Below are positions 15,292 through 23,264 of a DNA stretch of 32,303 nucleotides, one piece after another; the stretch's first letter is position 1; each line of letters starts with the position of its first letter. A model generated the notes under the pieces. It saw nothing but the letters and a program-made list of their open reading frames with translations. It made no database searches and was not told where the DNA came from. Made by a program: the position numbers and the translations under genes. Source of the DNA: Oscillospiraceae bacterium (GTDB lineage: Bacteria > Bacillota > Clostridia > Oscillospirales > Oscillospiraceae); the NCBI GenBank assembly GCA_902787755.1, contig CADAHL010000016.1, forward strand, positions 1 to 32,303. Reading direction: 5' to 3'.

Positions 15292-15915
15292 ATGGATAAG
15301 GAAGAGACAAAGCCGGCGGCCTCCGGGGAGGCTCCGTCCCCGGAAAACGCCGCGCCGGAAAAACAGCCTCTGGACTGGAAGAAGGAGCTCGTGAGCTGGG
15401 TCGTGAATCTGGTGGTCCCGGTGCTCATCGTGCTGCTGCTCAACGCCTTCGTCTGCAAGGTGATCCGGGTCAGCGGCAGCTCCATGGTCCCCACGCTCCG
15501 GGACCGGGATATGCTGCTGGTGCAGATGCTGGGCTACGAGCCCGAGCCCGGAGACGTGGTCGTGTGCAAGACCGATCCGTCCAGTACCCTGGGCGAGGAA
15601 TATATCGTCAAGCGCTGCATCGCCGTGGGCGGCCAGACCGTCACCATCGACTATGAGCGCAACACCGTGGCGGTAGACGGCACAGTGCTGCAGGAGGACT
15701 ACATCAACCTGGACGAGGCCGATCCCATGCAGCTCAAGCACTTTGAGAGCGGGAGCCTTCAGGTTCCGGAGGGCTGCATCTTCGTCATGGGCGACAACCG
15801 GAACCACTCCACCGACAGCCGGGAGCCCGCCGCGGTGGGCATGGTCCCCCGGGAGCGGCTGATCGGCGGTCTGCTGTTCCGGCTCCCCCTGGGCGAGTGG
15901 TTCGGCGGCCGCTGA
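15292..15915 (+). CDS. lepB: Signal peptidase I
   Basis: A 207-residue type I signal peptidase, the membrane protease that removes signal peptides from exported proteins. It has an acidic cytosolic start (1-30), one membrane helix (about 33-55, ELVSWVVNLVVPVLIVLLLN), then the box B SGSSMVPTL with nucleophile Ser64, box D IVKRCIAVGG with general base Lys107, and box E GDNRNHSTDSR. This Ser-Lys dyad and single N-terminal helix are the Gram-positive pattern. The ATG at 15292 follows moaE by 9 bases with a GAGGAAG ribosome binding site. It could serve the secreted and membrane proteins of the window, but nothing ties it to them specifically. Confidence 0.95.
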   Translation: MDKEETKPAASGEAPSPENAAPEKQPLDWKKELVSWVVNLVVPVLIVLLLNAFVCKVIRVSGSSMVPTLRDRDMLLVQMLGYEPEPGDVVVCKTDPSSTLGEEYIVKRCIAVGGQTVTIDYERNTVAVDGTVLQEDYINLDEADPMQLKHFESGSLQVPEGCIFVMGDNRNHSTDSREPAAVGMVPRERLIGGLLFRLPLGEWFGGR

Positions 15916-15917
15916 AA

Positions 15918-15962
15918 AAAAGCGTGCGATTCGTAAATCAGCTTTACGGATCGCACGCTTTT
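15918..15962. terminator. Bidirectional intrinsic terminator
   Basis: A 20-bp inverted repeat with one wobble pair (15918-15937 and 15943-15962, 5-base loop), A run on the left and TTTTCTTTT on the right. It ends lepB on the plus strand and the kor/CoA-transferase operon on the minus strand. Confidence 0.93.
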
Positions 15963-15985
15963 CTTTTCGTATCCAGCCGGGCGGT

Positions 15986-16306
15986 TCAGTCCTTCTGTTC
16001 CTTCTTCTCGATCGCCTTGTTGCGGAAATAGATGCCCACGCCGCAGGCCACCATCAGGGTGTTCAGGACGTAGAAGAACATCACGTACCAGTGCACCGTC
16101 TCGTACCAGGGGGCCGGGGCGTAATAGGCGATCAGCACCAGCTTGCCGATGACGGCGAAGATGTAACCCAGGAGGATCAGGGAATAGAAAAAGATACTGA
16201 TCCCCTTGGTGCTCCGGGCCTTCCAGGCCTTGACGATGTTGATGGGCCAGGACAGGCCGAAGCAGACCACCATCAGCATCTCCATGATGCTGGCAAAATT
16301 CAGCAT
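15986..16306 (-). CDS. PQ-loop / SemiSWEET-like membrane protein
   Basis: A 106-residue membrane protein with three helices (about 5-24, 37-60 and 70-93) and a basic tail, the size and topology of bacterial SemiSWEET transporters, which dimerise to pass small sugars or other solutes. The PQ-loop-like motif is FGLSWPINIVKAWKARSTKG (16-35), followed by a GYIFAVIGK stretch. The ATG at 16306 overlaps the CoA-transferase stop (ATGCTGA), and an AAGGAGA ribosome binding site is present. As the last gene of the kor operon it may carry a substrate or product of that pathway; the substrate is not readable. Confidence 0.8.
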   Translation of the reverse strand: MLNFASIMEMLMVVCFGLSWPINIVKAWKARSTKGISIFFYSLILLGYIFAVIGKLVLIAYYAPAPWYETVHWYVMFFYVLNTLMVACGVGIYFRNKAIEKKEQKD

Positions 16307-17820
16307 AGTTCGTTCTCCTTTTCGAGCATGGTCCCCGTAGCCCTCAGCCGCTGGTGGAAGGAAAAGCAGCGGTCCAACAGATGGGGGGTCTGGGCGTCAT
16401 GGCAGGCGGCGCAGGCCGCCTCAAAATAGGCCCGCAGCTGGGGCCGGTAATCGGGGTGGGCGCAGGTTTCGATGATCTTCACCGCCCGTTCCTTGGGGCT
16501 CAGGCCCCGGAGATCGGCGAATCCCTGCTCGGTCACCAGCACGTCCACGTCGTGCTCGGTGTGATCCACGTGGGTCACCATGGGCACGATGCTGGAGATG
16601 GCCCCGTTCTTGGCTACGGAGTTGGTCATGAAGATGGAGATGGAGGAATTGCGGGCGTAGTCCCCGGAGCCGCCGATGCCGTTATAGACGGTGGTGCCGT
16701 TCATCTGGGAGGAGTTGACGTTGCCGTAGATATCCGCCTCCACGGCGGTGTTCATGGCGATGACCCCCAGACGGCGGATGACCTCGCCGCTGTTGGAGAT
16801 CTCGGAATCCCGCAGCAGCAGTTTTCCCCGGTAGTCCTCCAGGCGGCTGAGCAGCCGCTGCATCCCCTCCTCGGACAGGGACAGAGAGGTGGCGGAGGCG
16901 AAGTCCGCCTTGCCCGCATCCATCAGATCCAGGATCCCGTCCTGCATGACCTCGGAATAGAACTGCAGGTGGGTGAAGCCCGAATCCCGCAGTCCCATGA
17001 GGACCGCGTTGGCCACCGAGCCCACGCCGGACTGCAGGGGCGCCTTGTCCGCGGAGAGCCGTCCGGCCTCCCGCTCCCCTTCCAGAAAGCGCACGATGTT
17101 GTGCGCGATCCGGCGGCTGACCTCATCCTCGGGCGCCAGGGCCCGGGGTTTTTCTTTGGCCTCGCCGATCACCACCGCAGCCACCTTCTCCACCGGGCAG
17201 CGGAGGGTGGTTCTGCCGATGCGCTGGCCCACTTTTGTCAGCGGGACGGGTCTGCGCTCCGGCGGATCGCCCTGGTCGAAGATATCGTGGAAACCCTCCA
17301 GCTCCATGGGCTGGGCCAGGTTCAGCTCCACGATCACCTTGTCCGCCAGGTCGATATAGGTCTGGCTGCAGCCCAGGGCGGTGGTGGGCACCAGGCTGCC
17401 GTCCTCGTGAACGGCGGTGGCCTCAATGATAGCCACGTCGATCCCGCCGTACTGCCCGCTCCGGGCGTTCTGGGCCATCTGGCCCAGGTGGATATCCGCA
17501 TAGGCCACCTCGCCACGGTTTACGACGGTACGCAGAGCCTTGCTGGTCATATAGGGCATCCGGCGGGCCAGGATCCCGGCCTCGGCCCAGGCGGTGTCCA
17601 GCTCCTCCCCGGTGGAGGCGCCGGAGAGCAGGGTCAGCTTCAGCTGCCGCTGTCCGCTTTTGGCCTGCTTGGCCAGGGCCAGGGGCACCATTTTGGGACA
17701 GCCGGAGGGCGTAAAGCCGCTGACCGCCACAGTCATCCCGTCCTCAACGAGCAGGGCGGCCTGCTCCGGCGTCATGACCCGGTCCAGAAGAGCCGGGCAG
17801 TGCAGGCGCTTTTCGTCCAT
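16300..17820 (-). CDS. Class I acetyl-CoA hydrolase / CoA-transferase
   Basis: A 506-residue enzyme of the acetyl-CoA hydrolase/transferase family (Cat1, AarC and Ach1 type), which moves CoA between an acyl-CoA and a carboxylate such as acetate through a glutamyl-CoA intermediate. The catalytic glutamate is most likely E290 in FYSEVMQDGILDL. The oxyanion and CoA-binding loops QSGVGSVAN (263-271) and NGIGGSGDYARN (380-391) are present and the length is normal. It begins 1 base after the korC stop, so it is coupled to the 2-oxoacid oxidoreductase. It would release the free acid and conserve the thioester as acetyl-CoA. The exact acyl group (succinyl, propionyl, aryl or branched) cannot be read from sequence. 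Confidence 0.9.
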   Translation of the reverse strand: MDEKRLHCPALLDRVMTPEQAALLVEDGMTVAVSGFTPSGCPKMVPLALAKQAKSGQRQLKLTLLSGASTGEELDTAWAEAGILARRMPYMTSKALRTVVNRGEVAYADIHLGQMAQNARSGQYGGIDVAIIEATAVHEDGSLVPTTALGCSQTYIDLADKVIVELNLAQPMELEGFHDIFDQGDPPERRPVPLTKVGQRIGRTTLRCPVEKVAAVVIGEAKEKPRALAPEDEVSRRIAHNIVRFLEGEREAGRLSADKAPLQSGVGSVANAVLMGLRDSGFTHLQFYSEVMQDGILDLMDAGKADFASATSLSLSEEGMQRLLSRLEDYRGKLLLRDSEISNSGEVIRRLGVIAMNTAVEADIYGNVNSSQMNGTTVYNGIGGSGDYARNSSISIFMTNSVAKNGAISSIVPMVTHVDHTEHDVDVLVTEQGFADLRGLSPKERAVKIIETCAHPDYRPQLRAYFEAACAACHDAQTPHLLDRCFSFHQRLRATGTMLEKENELC

Positions 17821-17821
17821 C

Positions 17822-18391
17822 TCAGCCCAGCCTCCGGCGGAAGGCCTCCGCCTGATCAGCTTGGATCAGCGCCTTGCCGGCGTCCAGGGCCCGCTGGTTG
17901 ATCTCCTCGGTGCCTCTGGGGATGTGGCGTCTGACCGCCTCCAGAAGCTCCGCCTCGCCAAACAGGCCCAGCGCGGCGTTGATGGCGCCCACGGCCACGA
18001 TATTGGCGGTGAAGGCCTTGCCCACCTTCTCGGCGGCGGTGGCCAGGACGGGGACGCGCAGAAGCCGTTCCTCGGGAAAGCCCTCCGGGGCCTGGAGGCT
18101 GTCGTCGATCATCATGACGCCGTCCTCCTTCAGGCTGGGGGCGTAGGCGTTCACCGAAGCCTGGGTCAGGGCCAGCAGAAAGTCCGGGTTCTTCACCTTG
18201 GAAAACCAGATCGTCTCCCGGCTGACGATGGTCTCCGCCTTGCTCACACCGCCTCTGGCCTCGGGCCCGTAGGCCTGGGACTGTACGGTATTCAGGCCGC
18301 TGATCACCGCGGCCTCGGCCAGGATCACACTGGCCAGGATCACGCCCTGCCCGCCGGAGCCAGCAAAGCGCAGCTCATAACGCTCACTCAT
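17822..18391 (-). CDS. korC: 2-oxoacid:ferredoxin oxidoreductase, gamma subunit
   Basis: A 189-residue gamma subunit of the KOR/VOR-type 2-oxoacid:ferredoxin oxidoreductases. These enzymes convert a 2-oxoacid plus CoA to acyl-CoA and CO2 while reducing ferredoxin. Family marks are GSGGQGVILA (11-20) and QAYGPEARGG (39-48), a loop that contacts CoA in relatives. The ATG at 18391 comes 13 bases after korB, with a GAGGT ribosome binding site. The order D-A-B-C matches four-subunit enzymes. The symbol is given by homology; a branched-chain or aryl 2-oxoacid substrate cannot be excluded. Confidence 0.9.
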   Translation of the reverse strand: MSERYELRFAGSGGQGVILASVILAEAAVISGLNTVQSQAYGPEARGGVSKAETIVSRETIWFSKVKNPDFLLALTQASVNAYAPSLKEDGVMMIDDSLQAPEGFPEERLLRVPVLATAAEKVGKAFTANIVAVGAINAALGLFGEAELLEAVRRHIPRGTEEINQRALDAGKALIQADQAEAFRRRLG

Positions 18392-18404
18392 CGCTTATCC
18401 AACC

Positions 18405-19250
18405 TCACTTCCTGCCCTTTTTCCGACAGGCGTCGATCAGCTTCAGATACTCGTCGGTATATTCCGGATAGTCGTTGTGGGTCAGCACGCCGATGGGCTT
18501 CTTCCCCTGCCGGTCCTCCTGGCTCATGGTCTCGAAACGGGCCCCGGGGATCAGATTGGCCTGCTGCCATTTGAGCATCTCCACCGCGTCGCCCTTCTTG
18601 TTCTTGCGGCCGTAGTAGGTGGGGCAGACGGAATACACGTCCACCAGGGAGAAGCCGTGGTGGCAGATGGCCTGCTTGATGATCTCGGTGGTCTCCCGGG
18701 CGTGGAACACGTCGCCCCGGGCGGTGAAGGAGGCGCCGGCGCCGGCGGCCAGCTGGGCGATATCAAAGGGCCGGTCCAGGTTGCCGTAAGGCGCGGTGGT
18801 GGCCAGATCCCCGGTGGGGGTGGTGGGCGAATACTGCCCGCCGGTCATGCCGTAGATATCGTTGTTGAACACGATCACCGTCAGGCCCACGTTCCGCCGG
18901 GCGGCGTGGATCAGGTGGTTGCCGCCGATGGCGGAGCAGTCTCCGTCGCCGGTGAGGACGATAACGTGCAGCTTGGGGTTTGCCAGCTTGATGCCCGTGG
19001 CGAAGGCGATGGCCCGGCCATGGGTGGTGTGGATGGAGTTGAAGTCCAGGTATCCGGCGGCCCGGGAAGAGCAGCCGATGCCGGAGACGATGACGAAATC
19101 CTCCCGGGTAAAGCGCTCGTCCGGGTCGTTGATGAGCTCGTCGATGGCCTGGGCCACGTCGCGCATGATGACGCCGTTGCCGCAGCCGGGGCACCACATC
19201 TGGGGCAGATGATCGATGCGCATATACAGATGGACAAGATCACTGGGCAT
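18405..19250 (-). CDS. korB: 2-oxoacid:ferredoxin oxidoreductase, beta subunit (TPP-binding)
   Basis: The beta subunit holds thiamine diphosphate and an iron-sulfur centre. The 281-residue product shows WCPGCGNG with C20 and C23, GIGCSSR (another cluster cysteine), and the TPP motif GDGDCSAIGG (101-110) to NNDIYGMTGGQ (129-139). ATG 19250 is chosen: a GGAGGG ribosome binding site lies 7-8 bases upstream, whereas the in-frame GTG at 19259 lies inside or directly beside that site. The gene overlaps the end of korA by 11 bases. The sequence resembles 2-oxoglutarate-type more than pyruvate-type enzymes, from memory of the families. Confidence 0.93.
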   Translation of the reverse strand: MPSDLVHLYMRIDHLPQMWCPGCGNGVIMRDVAQAIDELINDPDERFTREDFVIVSGIGCSSRAAGYLDFNSIHTTHGRAIAFATGIKLANPKLHVIVLTGDGDCSAIGGNHLIHAARRNVGLTVIVFNNDIYGMTGGQYSPTTPTGDLATTAPYGNLDRPFDIAQLAAGAGASFTARGDVFHARETTEIIKQAICHHGFSLVDVYSVCPTYYGRKNKKGDAVEMLKWQQANLIPGARFETMSQEDRQGKKPIGVLTHNDYPEYTDEYLKLIDACRKKGRK

Positions 19251-20391
19251 GATGCTCACCCTCCATTTCCGCCAGTTTGTTCAGGATCTCCTCGGGCGTG
19301 ATCACGGTACCGTCGATGCGCCCCAGGAAGTCCACCGGCTTCTCGTTTCCGGCCACCCGCTGGACCTCCAGCAGCATCTGGCCGTGGTTGTGCTCCACCA
19401 TCAGGATCCGCTTGAGCTGAGGCAGACGGGCCTTCAGGGCCTTCTCCGGGAAGGGCCAGACGGTGATGGGCCGGAACATGCCCACCTTTCTGCCCTCCGC
19501 CCGGGCCTGCAGCACCGCCTCCATCACGGCTCTGGCACCGCCCCCGAAGCAGACCACCGCCGTCTCCGCGTCGTCCATGGCGTATTCCTCCACCCGGCAG
19601 ATGTGGTCGACGTTCTTTTCCACCTTGTCCATCAGCCGCTGGCACAGCTTGCCCGCGATCTGGCTGGAGTTGGTGGGGAAGCCCGACTGGTCATGGGCAA
19701 GGCCGGTAATATTATACCGCTCGCCGTGGCCGAAGGGCTTCATGGCGGGCACGTACTCGCCCTCCGGGACGAAGTAGCACTGCTTGTTGGCCCCGTCGTG
19801 GAAGGACATCTTTCTGTGGTTGATGATCAGCTCGTTGGGATTGGGCAGCTCCACACCCTCCCGCATGTGGCCCACGATCTCGTCCATCAGGAAGATGACC
19901 GGGGTCCGGTATTTCTCGGCCAGGTTGAAGGCCCGAATGATCAGGGTATAGGTCTCCCGCACGGAGGAGGGAGACAGGGCGATCACCGGATGGTCCCCGT
20001 GGGTCCCCCAACGGGCCTGCATGTAATCGGCCTGGGAGGGGCTGGTGGGCAGGCCGGTGGAGGGACCGGCGCGCTGCACGTCCACGATGACACAGGGGAT
20101 CTCCGCCATGGCGCCGTAGCCGATATTCTCCTGCATCAGGCTGAAGCCCGGGCCGGAGGTGGCGGTCATGGCCTTCATTCCGGCGGCGGAAGCCCCCAGA
20201 ACGGCGGCGATGGAGGCCAGCTCATCCTCCATCTGAATAAACTTTCCGCCCTCCTGAGGCAGCCGTCTGGCGCAGCCCTCGGCGATCTCGGTGGACGGTG
20301 TGATGGGATATCCCGCGAAGAAGCGCATGCCGGCAGCGATGGCGCCCTCCACGGCGGCCTCGTTGCCTTGCATCAAAACTGCTTTCGACAT
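19240..20391 (-). CDS. korA: 2-oxoacid:ferredoxin oxidoreductase, alpha subunit
   Basis: The 383-residue alpha subunit contributes to the active site at the interface with korB. Clear marks are MQGNEAAVEGAIAAGMRFF, then GYPITPSTE (27-35, 2-oxoacid recognition), ATSGPGFSLMQENIGYG, and GLPTSPSQADYMQARWGTHG. This sequence type matches KorA rather than VorB (which has a GPGLGGIQPSQ-like loop) or PorA. The AGGAGG ribosome binding site overlaps the ferredoxin stop codon (TAAGGAGG), so translation is coupled. The usual length is about 350-385, so the gene is complete. Confidence 0.93.
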   Translation of the reverse strand: MSKAVLMQGNEAAVEGAIAAGMRFFAGYPITPSTEIAEGCARRLPQEGGKFIQMEDELASIAAVLGASAAGMKAMTATSGPGFSLMQENIGYGAMAEIPCVIVDVQRAGPSTGLPTSPSQADYMQARWGTHGDHPVIALSPSSVRETYTLIIRAFNLAEKYRTPVIFLMDEIVGHMREGVELPNPNELIINHRKMSFHDGANKQCYFVPEGEYVPAMKPFGHGERYNITGLAHDQSGFPTNSSQIAGKLCQRLMDKVEKNVDHICRVEEYAMDDAETAVVCFGGGARAVMEAVLQARAEGRKVGMFRPITVWPFPEKALKARLPQLKRILMVEHNHGQMLLEVQRVAGNEKPVDFLGRIDGTVITPEEILNKLAEMEGEHHAQ

Positions 20392-20403
20392 TTCGCGGCC
20401 TCC

Positions 20404-20613
20404 TTATTCTTCCAGATTCACAAGGTAGATGGCGTAGTCGGGACAGCGGAGCTCGCACATGCCGCAGGACACGCACTTCTCCGGGGCCACAGCCCTCACC
20501 TTGCCGTGATGGATCTCCAATACCTGCCTGGGACAGAACGCGGCGCAGATACCGCAGCCTTTACACCAGGTATCCTCGATCACCAGCCTCTTCCTGCCGT
20601 TCGTAACGATCAC
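20404..20613 (-). CDS. korD: 2[4Fe-4S] ferredoxin-type subunit of the oxidoreductase
   Basis: A 69-residue delta subunit that passes electrons from the KorAB active site to free ferredoxin. Two full cluster motifs are seen: C17, C20, C23, C27 (CKGCGICAAFCP) and C47, C50, C53, C57 (CVSCGMCELRCP). The start is uncertain. GTG 20613 has AAAGGGA directly beside it, which is too close; an in-frame GTG at codon 11 has AGGAAGAGG just upstream but would shorten the N-terminus. The relatives' length favours a start near 20613. First gene of the operon. Confidence 0.9.
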   Translation of the reverse strand: MIVTNGRKRLVIEDTWCKGCGICAAFCPRQVLEIHHGKVRAVAPEKCVSCGMCELRCPDYAIYLVNLEE

Positions 20614-20670
20614 TCCCTTTATTTTTTCTCCCGTTCGGTCCGCTCTTCCGAGCCGACACTCTGCTCCGCC

Positions 20671-20699
20671 ATTATACTATCCGGCGAAGAAAATTGCAA
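20671..20699 (-). promoter_or_regulatory. Sigma-A promoter of the kor operon
   Basis: On the minus strand TTGCAA (20694-20699), 17 bases and TATAAT (20671-20676) lie about 58 bases before korD. The interval 20700-20754 is AT-rich and separates it from the terminator of the upstream coiled-coil gene. Confidence 0.82.
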
Positions 20700-20754
20700 T
20701 CTGTTCCCGTCATTTTTCTTTATTTCCGTTTAAGTTTATCATGATTTAAAGTGC

Positions 20755-20794
20755 AAAAACAGCTGTCTCCCGTGGAAGGGAAACAGCTGTTTTT
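20755..20794 (-). terminator. Intrinsic terminator of the coiled-coil gene
   Basis: A 17-bp inverted repeat with one mismatch (20755-20771 and 20778-20794, 6-base loop) has an A/T run on both outer edges. It lies 20 bases after the stop of the coiled-coil gene at 20814 and isolates the kor operon downstream. Confidence 0.9.
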
Positions 20795-20813
20795 CTCTCG
20801 ATTTGCTCTGCGA

Positions 20814-22523
20814 TCAGTCCTCGCCGGCCAGAACGGGAGCGGCGGGGGCCGCCACGGCGGGAGCGCCGGTTTTGGTCAGGGCGGCGACCACGATCACCGT
20901 CAGAGACAGGAGCGAGACCACGCAGGCCCACACGAACACACCGACCGTGTTGCCGGTGCGGGAAATGACGGACATGGGGTTCTCCATCCCGTCCACAAGG
21001 ATCAGCGCGCTGGCGGCAAGCCCCGCCGCGGCGGACAGGATGGCGGGGATCATGGCGCCCAGGCGCAGGCCCACCAGGCCCAGGATCCCGGCCACAAGCC
21101 CGGCGATGCAGGCCACGGCGATGGCAACCAGAGAAATGATCCGGCCGGTCAGTTCCTGGGTGACCACATCACTGGTGTCCGCCAGGAAATCCCGCCCGGC
21201 CCGGACCACCTGGGCAGCCTTGTCCAGATCCAGATGCCGCTCCCCGTTCAGAAACACGTAATTGCCGTCCTGGTCCAGCTTCCAATAGGAGAAGTCGGCT
21301 CCCAGGCGGTCGGCAATGGACCTGACCAGCGGGCGTCCGGCCCGATCGTAGTAGGTATCGGTGCCGATCACCAGGTTCAGGCCGTCGGCCACCTGCTGCT
21401 CGCCGCCCTCGTACTCGCCCAGGCGGGCCAGACCGTCGGCCAGAGCGGCGGCGCCTTCCTTCAGCGCATCCTCGCCGGCGGCATAATCCTTGTAGCCCTT
21501 GGCCAGATCCGCGGCGCCCGCGTCCAGCTGGGCCTGACCGTCGTTGAGCCGCTGCCGGGCGGCGGCAAGCTCGGCCTCTCCGGCGTCCAGCTTGGCCTTG
21601 GCCTCGGCAAGCTTGGCCTCGCCCTCGGCGATCTGGGCCTCGCCCTCGGCGACCTTGGCCCGGCCTTCCTCCAGCTTGGCCTCGCCCGCGGCTACCTCCT
21701 GGCGGCCGGCCTCCACCTCGGCCATGCCCGCCTCATAGGCGGCCAGCTTCGCCTTGCCCTCTTCGATCTGGGCGATCAGGCCATCCAGAGAAGTACCGCC
21801 GAAGTCGGCCTGATAGGCGGCCTGAGCCATGGCGATGGCAATGTTCAGCTCCGTGACCTTGTCCTGAAAGAGCGGACCCATGGCCGCATACCGATCTCTC
21901 TCAGCGATCAGATTATCGATCTCAGCCTTACCGGCCAGGGCCGCCTGATACAGAGGCTCGGCTGCGGCGATCTGGGCCTTGCCCTCTTCATACTCTTGAC
22001 GATGGGCCTCCAGCTCGGCCTCGCCGGCGGCCAGTCTGGCCTTGCCGGCTTCCAGCTCGGCCTCGCCCTGGGCCAGCTGAGCCTTGCCCTCCTCCAGCTG
22101 GGCCTTGGCAGCCTCCAATTGGGCCAGACCCTCCTGGTACTGCCGCTTGCCTTCCTCCAGCTTGGCGGCGCCGGCGTTGTACTCGTTCTGGCCGGCCTCC
22201 AGTCTGGCGGCGCCGTCGGCATAGGCGGCCTCGCCGGCGGACAGCTTCTTCGCGCCGTCGGCCAGGGCGTCCTCGCCGGCCTCGTAGTCCTCCAGGCCGT
22301 CCTCATAGGCGTCCACGCCCTCCAGATAGGCGTTCTCGTTTTCCTTCAGGCGGCTGATGCCGTCCTCCAGCAGTCCGAAGCTCTCATCGGCCTGGGCGCC
22401 GGCCTCTTCCCAGTAAGCCTTGCAGTCCAGAGCGCCGCGCAGGTTCAGCCCCGCAAAGACCAGGCTGATCAGGCAGACAAGAACCAGAAGACCGCTGCAA
22501 ATTCTCAGGGGAATCTTTTTCAT
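20814..22523 (-). CDS. Membrane-anchored long coiled-coil protein with LxxG heptads
   Basis: A 569-residue protein. Residues 1-6 are basic, followed by a hydrophobic helix (about 7-27) and no clear cleavage site. Residues about 40-340 are a long run of seven-residue units of the type LEEGKAQ, LAQGEAE, LEAGKAR, LAAGEAE, with a glycine in nearly every heptad. A short globular part follows (about 360-455, GTDTYYDRAG and the FLNGERH region), then three C-terminal helices (about 462-484, 488-511 and 527-549). Such heptads also occur in the outside loops of YhgE/Pip-like and RND/MMPL-type proteins, so a cell-envelope or export accessory role is possible. No catalytic motif is seen. The ATG at 22523 has a weak GAGGT ribosome binding site; no clear promoter was found upstream. 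Confidence 0.82.
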   Translation of the reverse strand: MKKIPLRICSGLLVLVCLISLVFAGLNLRGALDCKAYWEEAGAQADESFGLLEDGISRLKENENAYLEGVDAYEDGLEDYEAGEDALADGAKKLSAGEAAYADGAARLEAGQNEYNAGAAKLEEGKRQYQEGLAQLEAAKAQLEEGKAQLAQGEAELEAGKARLAAGEAELEAHRQEYEEGKAQIAAAEPLYQAALAGKAEIDNLIAERDRYAAMGPLFQDKVTELNIAIAMAQAAYQADFGGTSLDGLIAQIEEGKAKLAAYEAGMAEVEAGRQEVAAGEAKLEEGRAKVAEGEAQIAEGEAKLAEAKAKLDAGEAELAAARQRLNDGQAQLDAGAADLAKGYKDYAAGEDALKEGAAALADGLARLGEYEGGEQQVADGLNLVIGTDTYYDRAGRPLVRSIADRLGADFSYWKLDQDGNYVFLNGERHLDLDKAAQVVRAGRDFLADTSDVVTQELTGRIISLVAIAVACIAGLVAGILGLVGLRLGAMIPAILSAAAGLAASALILVDGMENPMSVISRTGNTVGVFVWACVVSLLSLTVIVVAALTKTGAPAVAAPAAPVLAGED

Positions 22524-22633
22524 GGTATGACCTCGCTTTGAAAATTATCTTTCCAGTACACAATATATGACGACTTTTTAAATAAAAAATAAGAAAAGTC
22601 TTGTGAAAAATATGACGTTTCCCTTCCGGGCAT

Positions 22634-22660
22634 AGAAAAAGCCTTGTCTCAAAACAGGCT
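22634..22660 (-). terminator. Probable intrinsic terminator
   Basis: On the minus strand an AGCC-based stem with one bulge is followed by TTTTT. It lies about 255 bases after ireB and would end that unit before the coiled-coil gene. In the plus orientation there is no T run. Confidence 0.6.
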
Positions 22661-22693
22661 GTGCTTGGCTTATGTGACGGCGCCCAATATCAC

Positions 22694-22844
22694 TGTAGGG
22701 GCTGGCGCCCTCGACAGCCCGGCAGTATCCTTGTGTCCTGAAATGCAATTATGGGCGAATACGCACAAAAACAATGCGTATTCGCCCATAATCATTTTGA
22801 ATAACACTTTCTCCGCACGGGCCGTCCGGGGGCCGGCCCCTACG
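22694..22844. repeat. GTAGGGG-type palindromes flanking an 18-bp perfect inverted repeat
   Basis: The gene-free stretch 22524-22914 carries a GTAGGGG element on plus (about 22694-22722), a second on minus (about 22817-22844), and between them a perfect 18-bp inverted repeat (22748-22765 and 22775-22792, 9-base loop) whose arm contains GGGCGAATACGCA. Nearly the same sequence (GGCGGTACGCATTCGCCC) recurs at the right end of the window. No coding sequence is supported. Confidence 0.75.
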
Positions 22845-22914
22845 ACAGCTCCGGCATTTTGCCTCTGATTATGCCGCTCGCACGGGTTTGATTCAGCCCG
22901 CTTTGGGTAGTGCG

Positions 22915-23166
22915 TTATTTGTCGAGATAGCATCGCAGCAGCTCCTGCAGCAGCTCATCCCGGTCAAGGCGGCAGATCAGGGTGCGGGCATTGTTGTAGT
23001 TGGTGATGTAGGTCGGATCCTCCGAGAGGATGTAGCCCACGATCTGATTGATGGGGTTGTAGCCCTTGACCATGAGGGAGTTGTACACAGACAAAAGGAT
23101 CTCCCGCATCTCCGCCTTGCTGTCAAGCGCCGTAAATTTTCTGGTGGCGCCGGTCGTACCTTCCAT
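22915..23166 (-). CDS. ireB: IreB family regulatory phosphoprotein
   Basis: An 83-residue protein of the IreB family (UPF0297/DUF965), known in enterococci as a small substrate of the IreK/IreP serine-threonine kinase and phosphatase pair that tunes cephalosporin resistance. The conserved centre is [20 protein letters not shown], then [18 protein letters not shown] and the [12 protein letters not shown] end. Threonines near the N-terminus (TTGATRKFT) are in the region phosphorylated in relatives. The ATG at 23166 follows a strong AAGGAGGG ribosome binding site. In many Firmicutes it sits with a YqgF-type resolvase and a DUF1292 gene; here it is alone, with its own promoter. Confidence 0.92.
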   Translation of the reverse strand: MEGTTGATRKFTALDSKAEMREILLSVYNSLMVKGYNPINQIVGYILSEDPTYITNYNNARTLICRLDRDELLQELLRCYLDK

Positions 23167-23198
23167 GAGCGTCCCTCCTTCCGTTTGATTTCGCCTTC

Positions 23199-23226
23199 AT
23201 TATACCAAATTTTTTCCGCAAGTAAA
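23199..23226 (-). promoter_or_regulatory. Promoter of ireB
   Basis: On the minus strand TTTACT (23221-23226), 16 bases and TATAAT (23199-23204) lie about 33 bases before ireB. There is no clear terminator between pheT (stop at 23265) and this promoter, so pheST transcripts may read into ireB. Confidence 0.75.
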
Positions 23227-23264
23227 GTCGAAACCGGGGCGCTTTCATAAAATTTCCCGGAAAC

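Noticed and set aside
20751-22541. 596-residue plus-strand open frame with LGLALG repeats
   Set aside because: Reverse image of the coiled-coil heptads; it starts inside the terminator.
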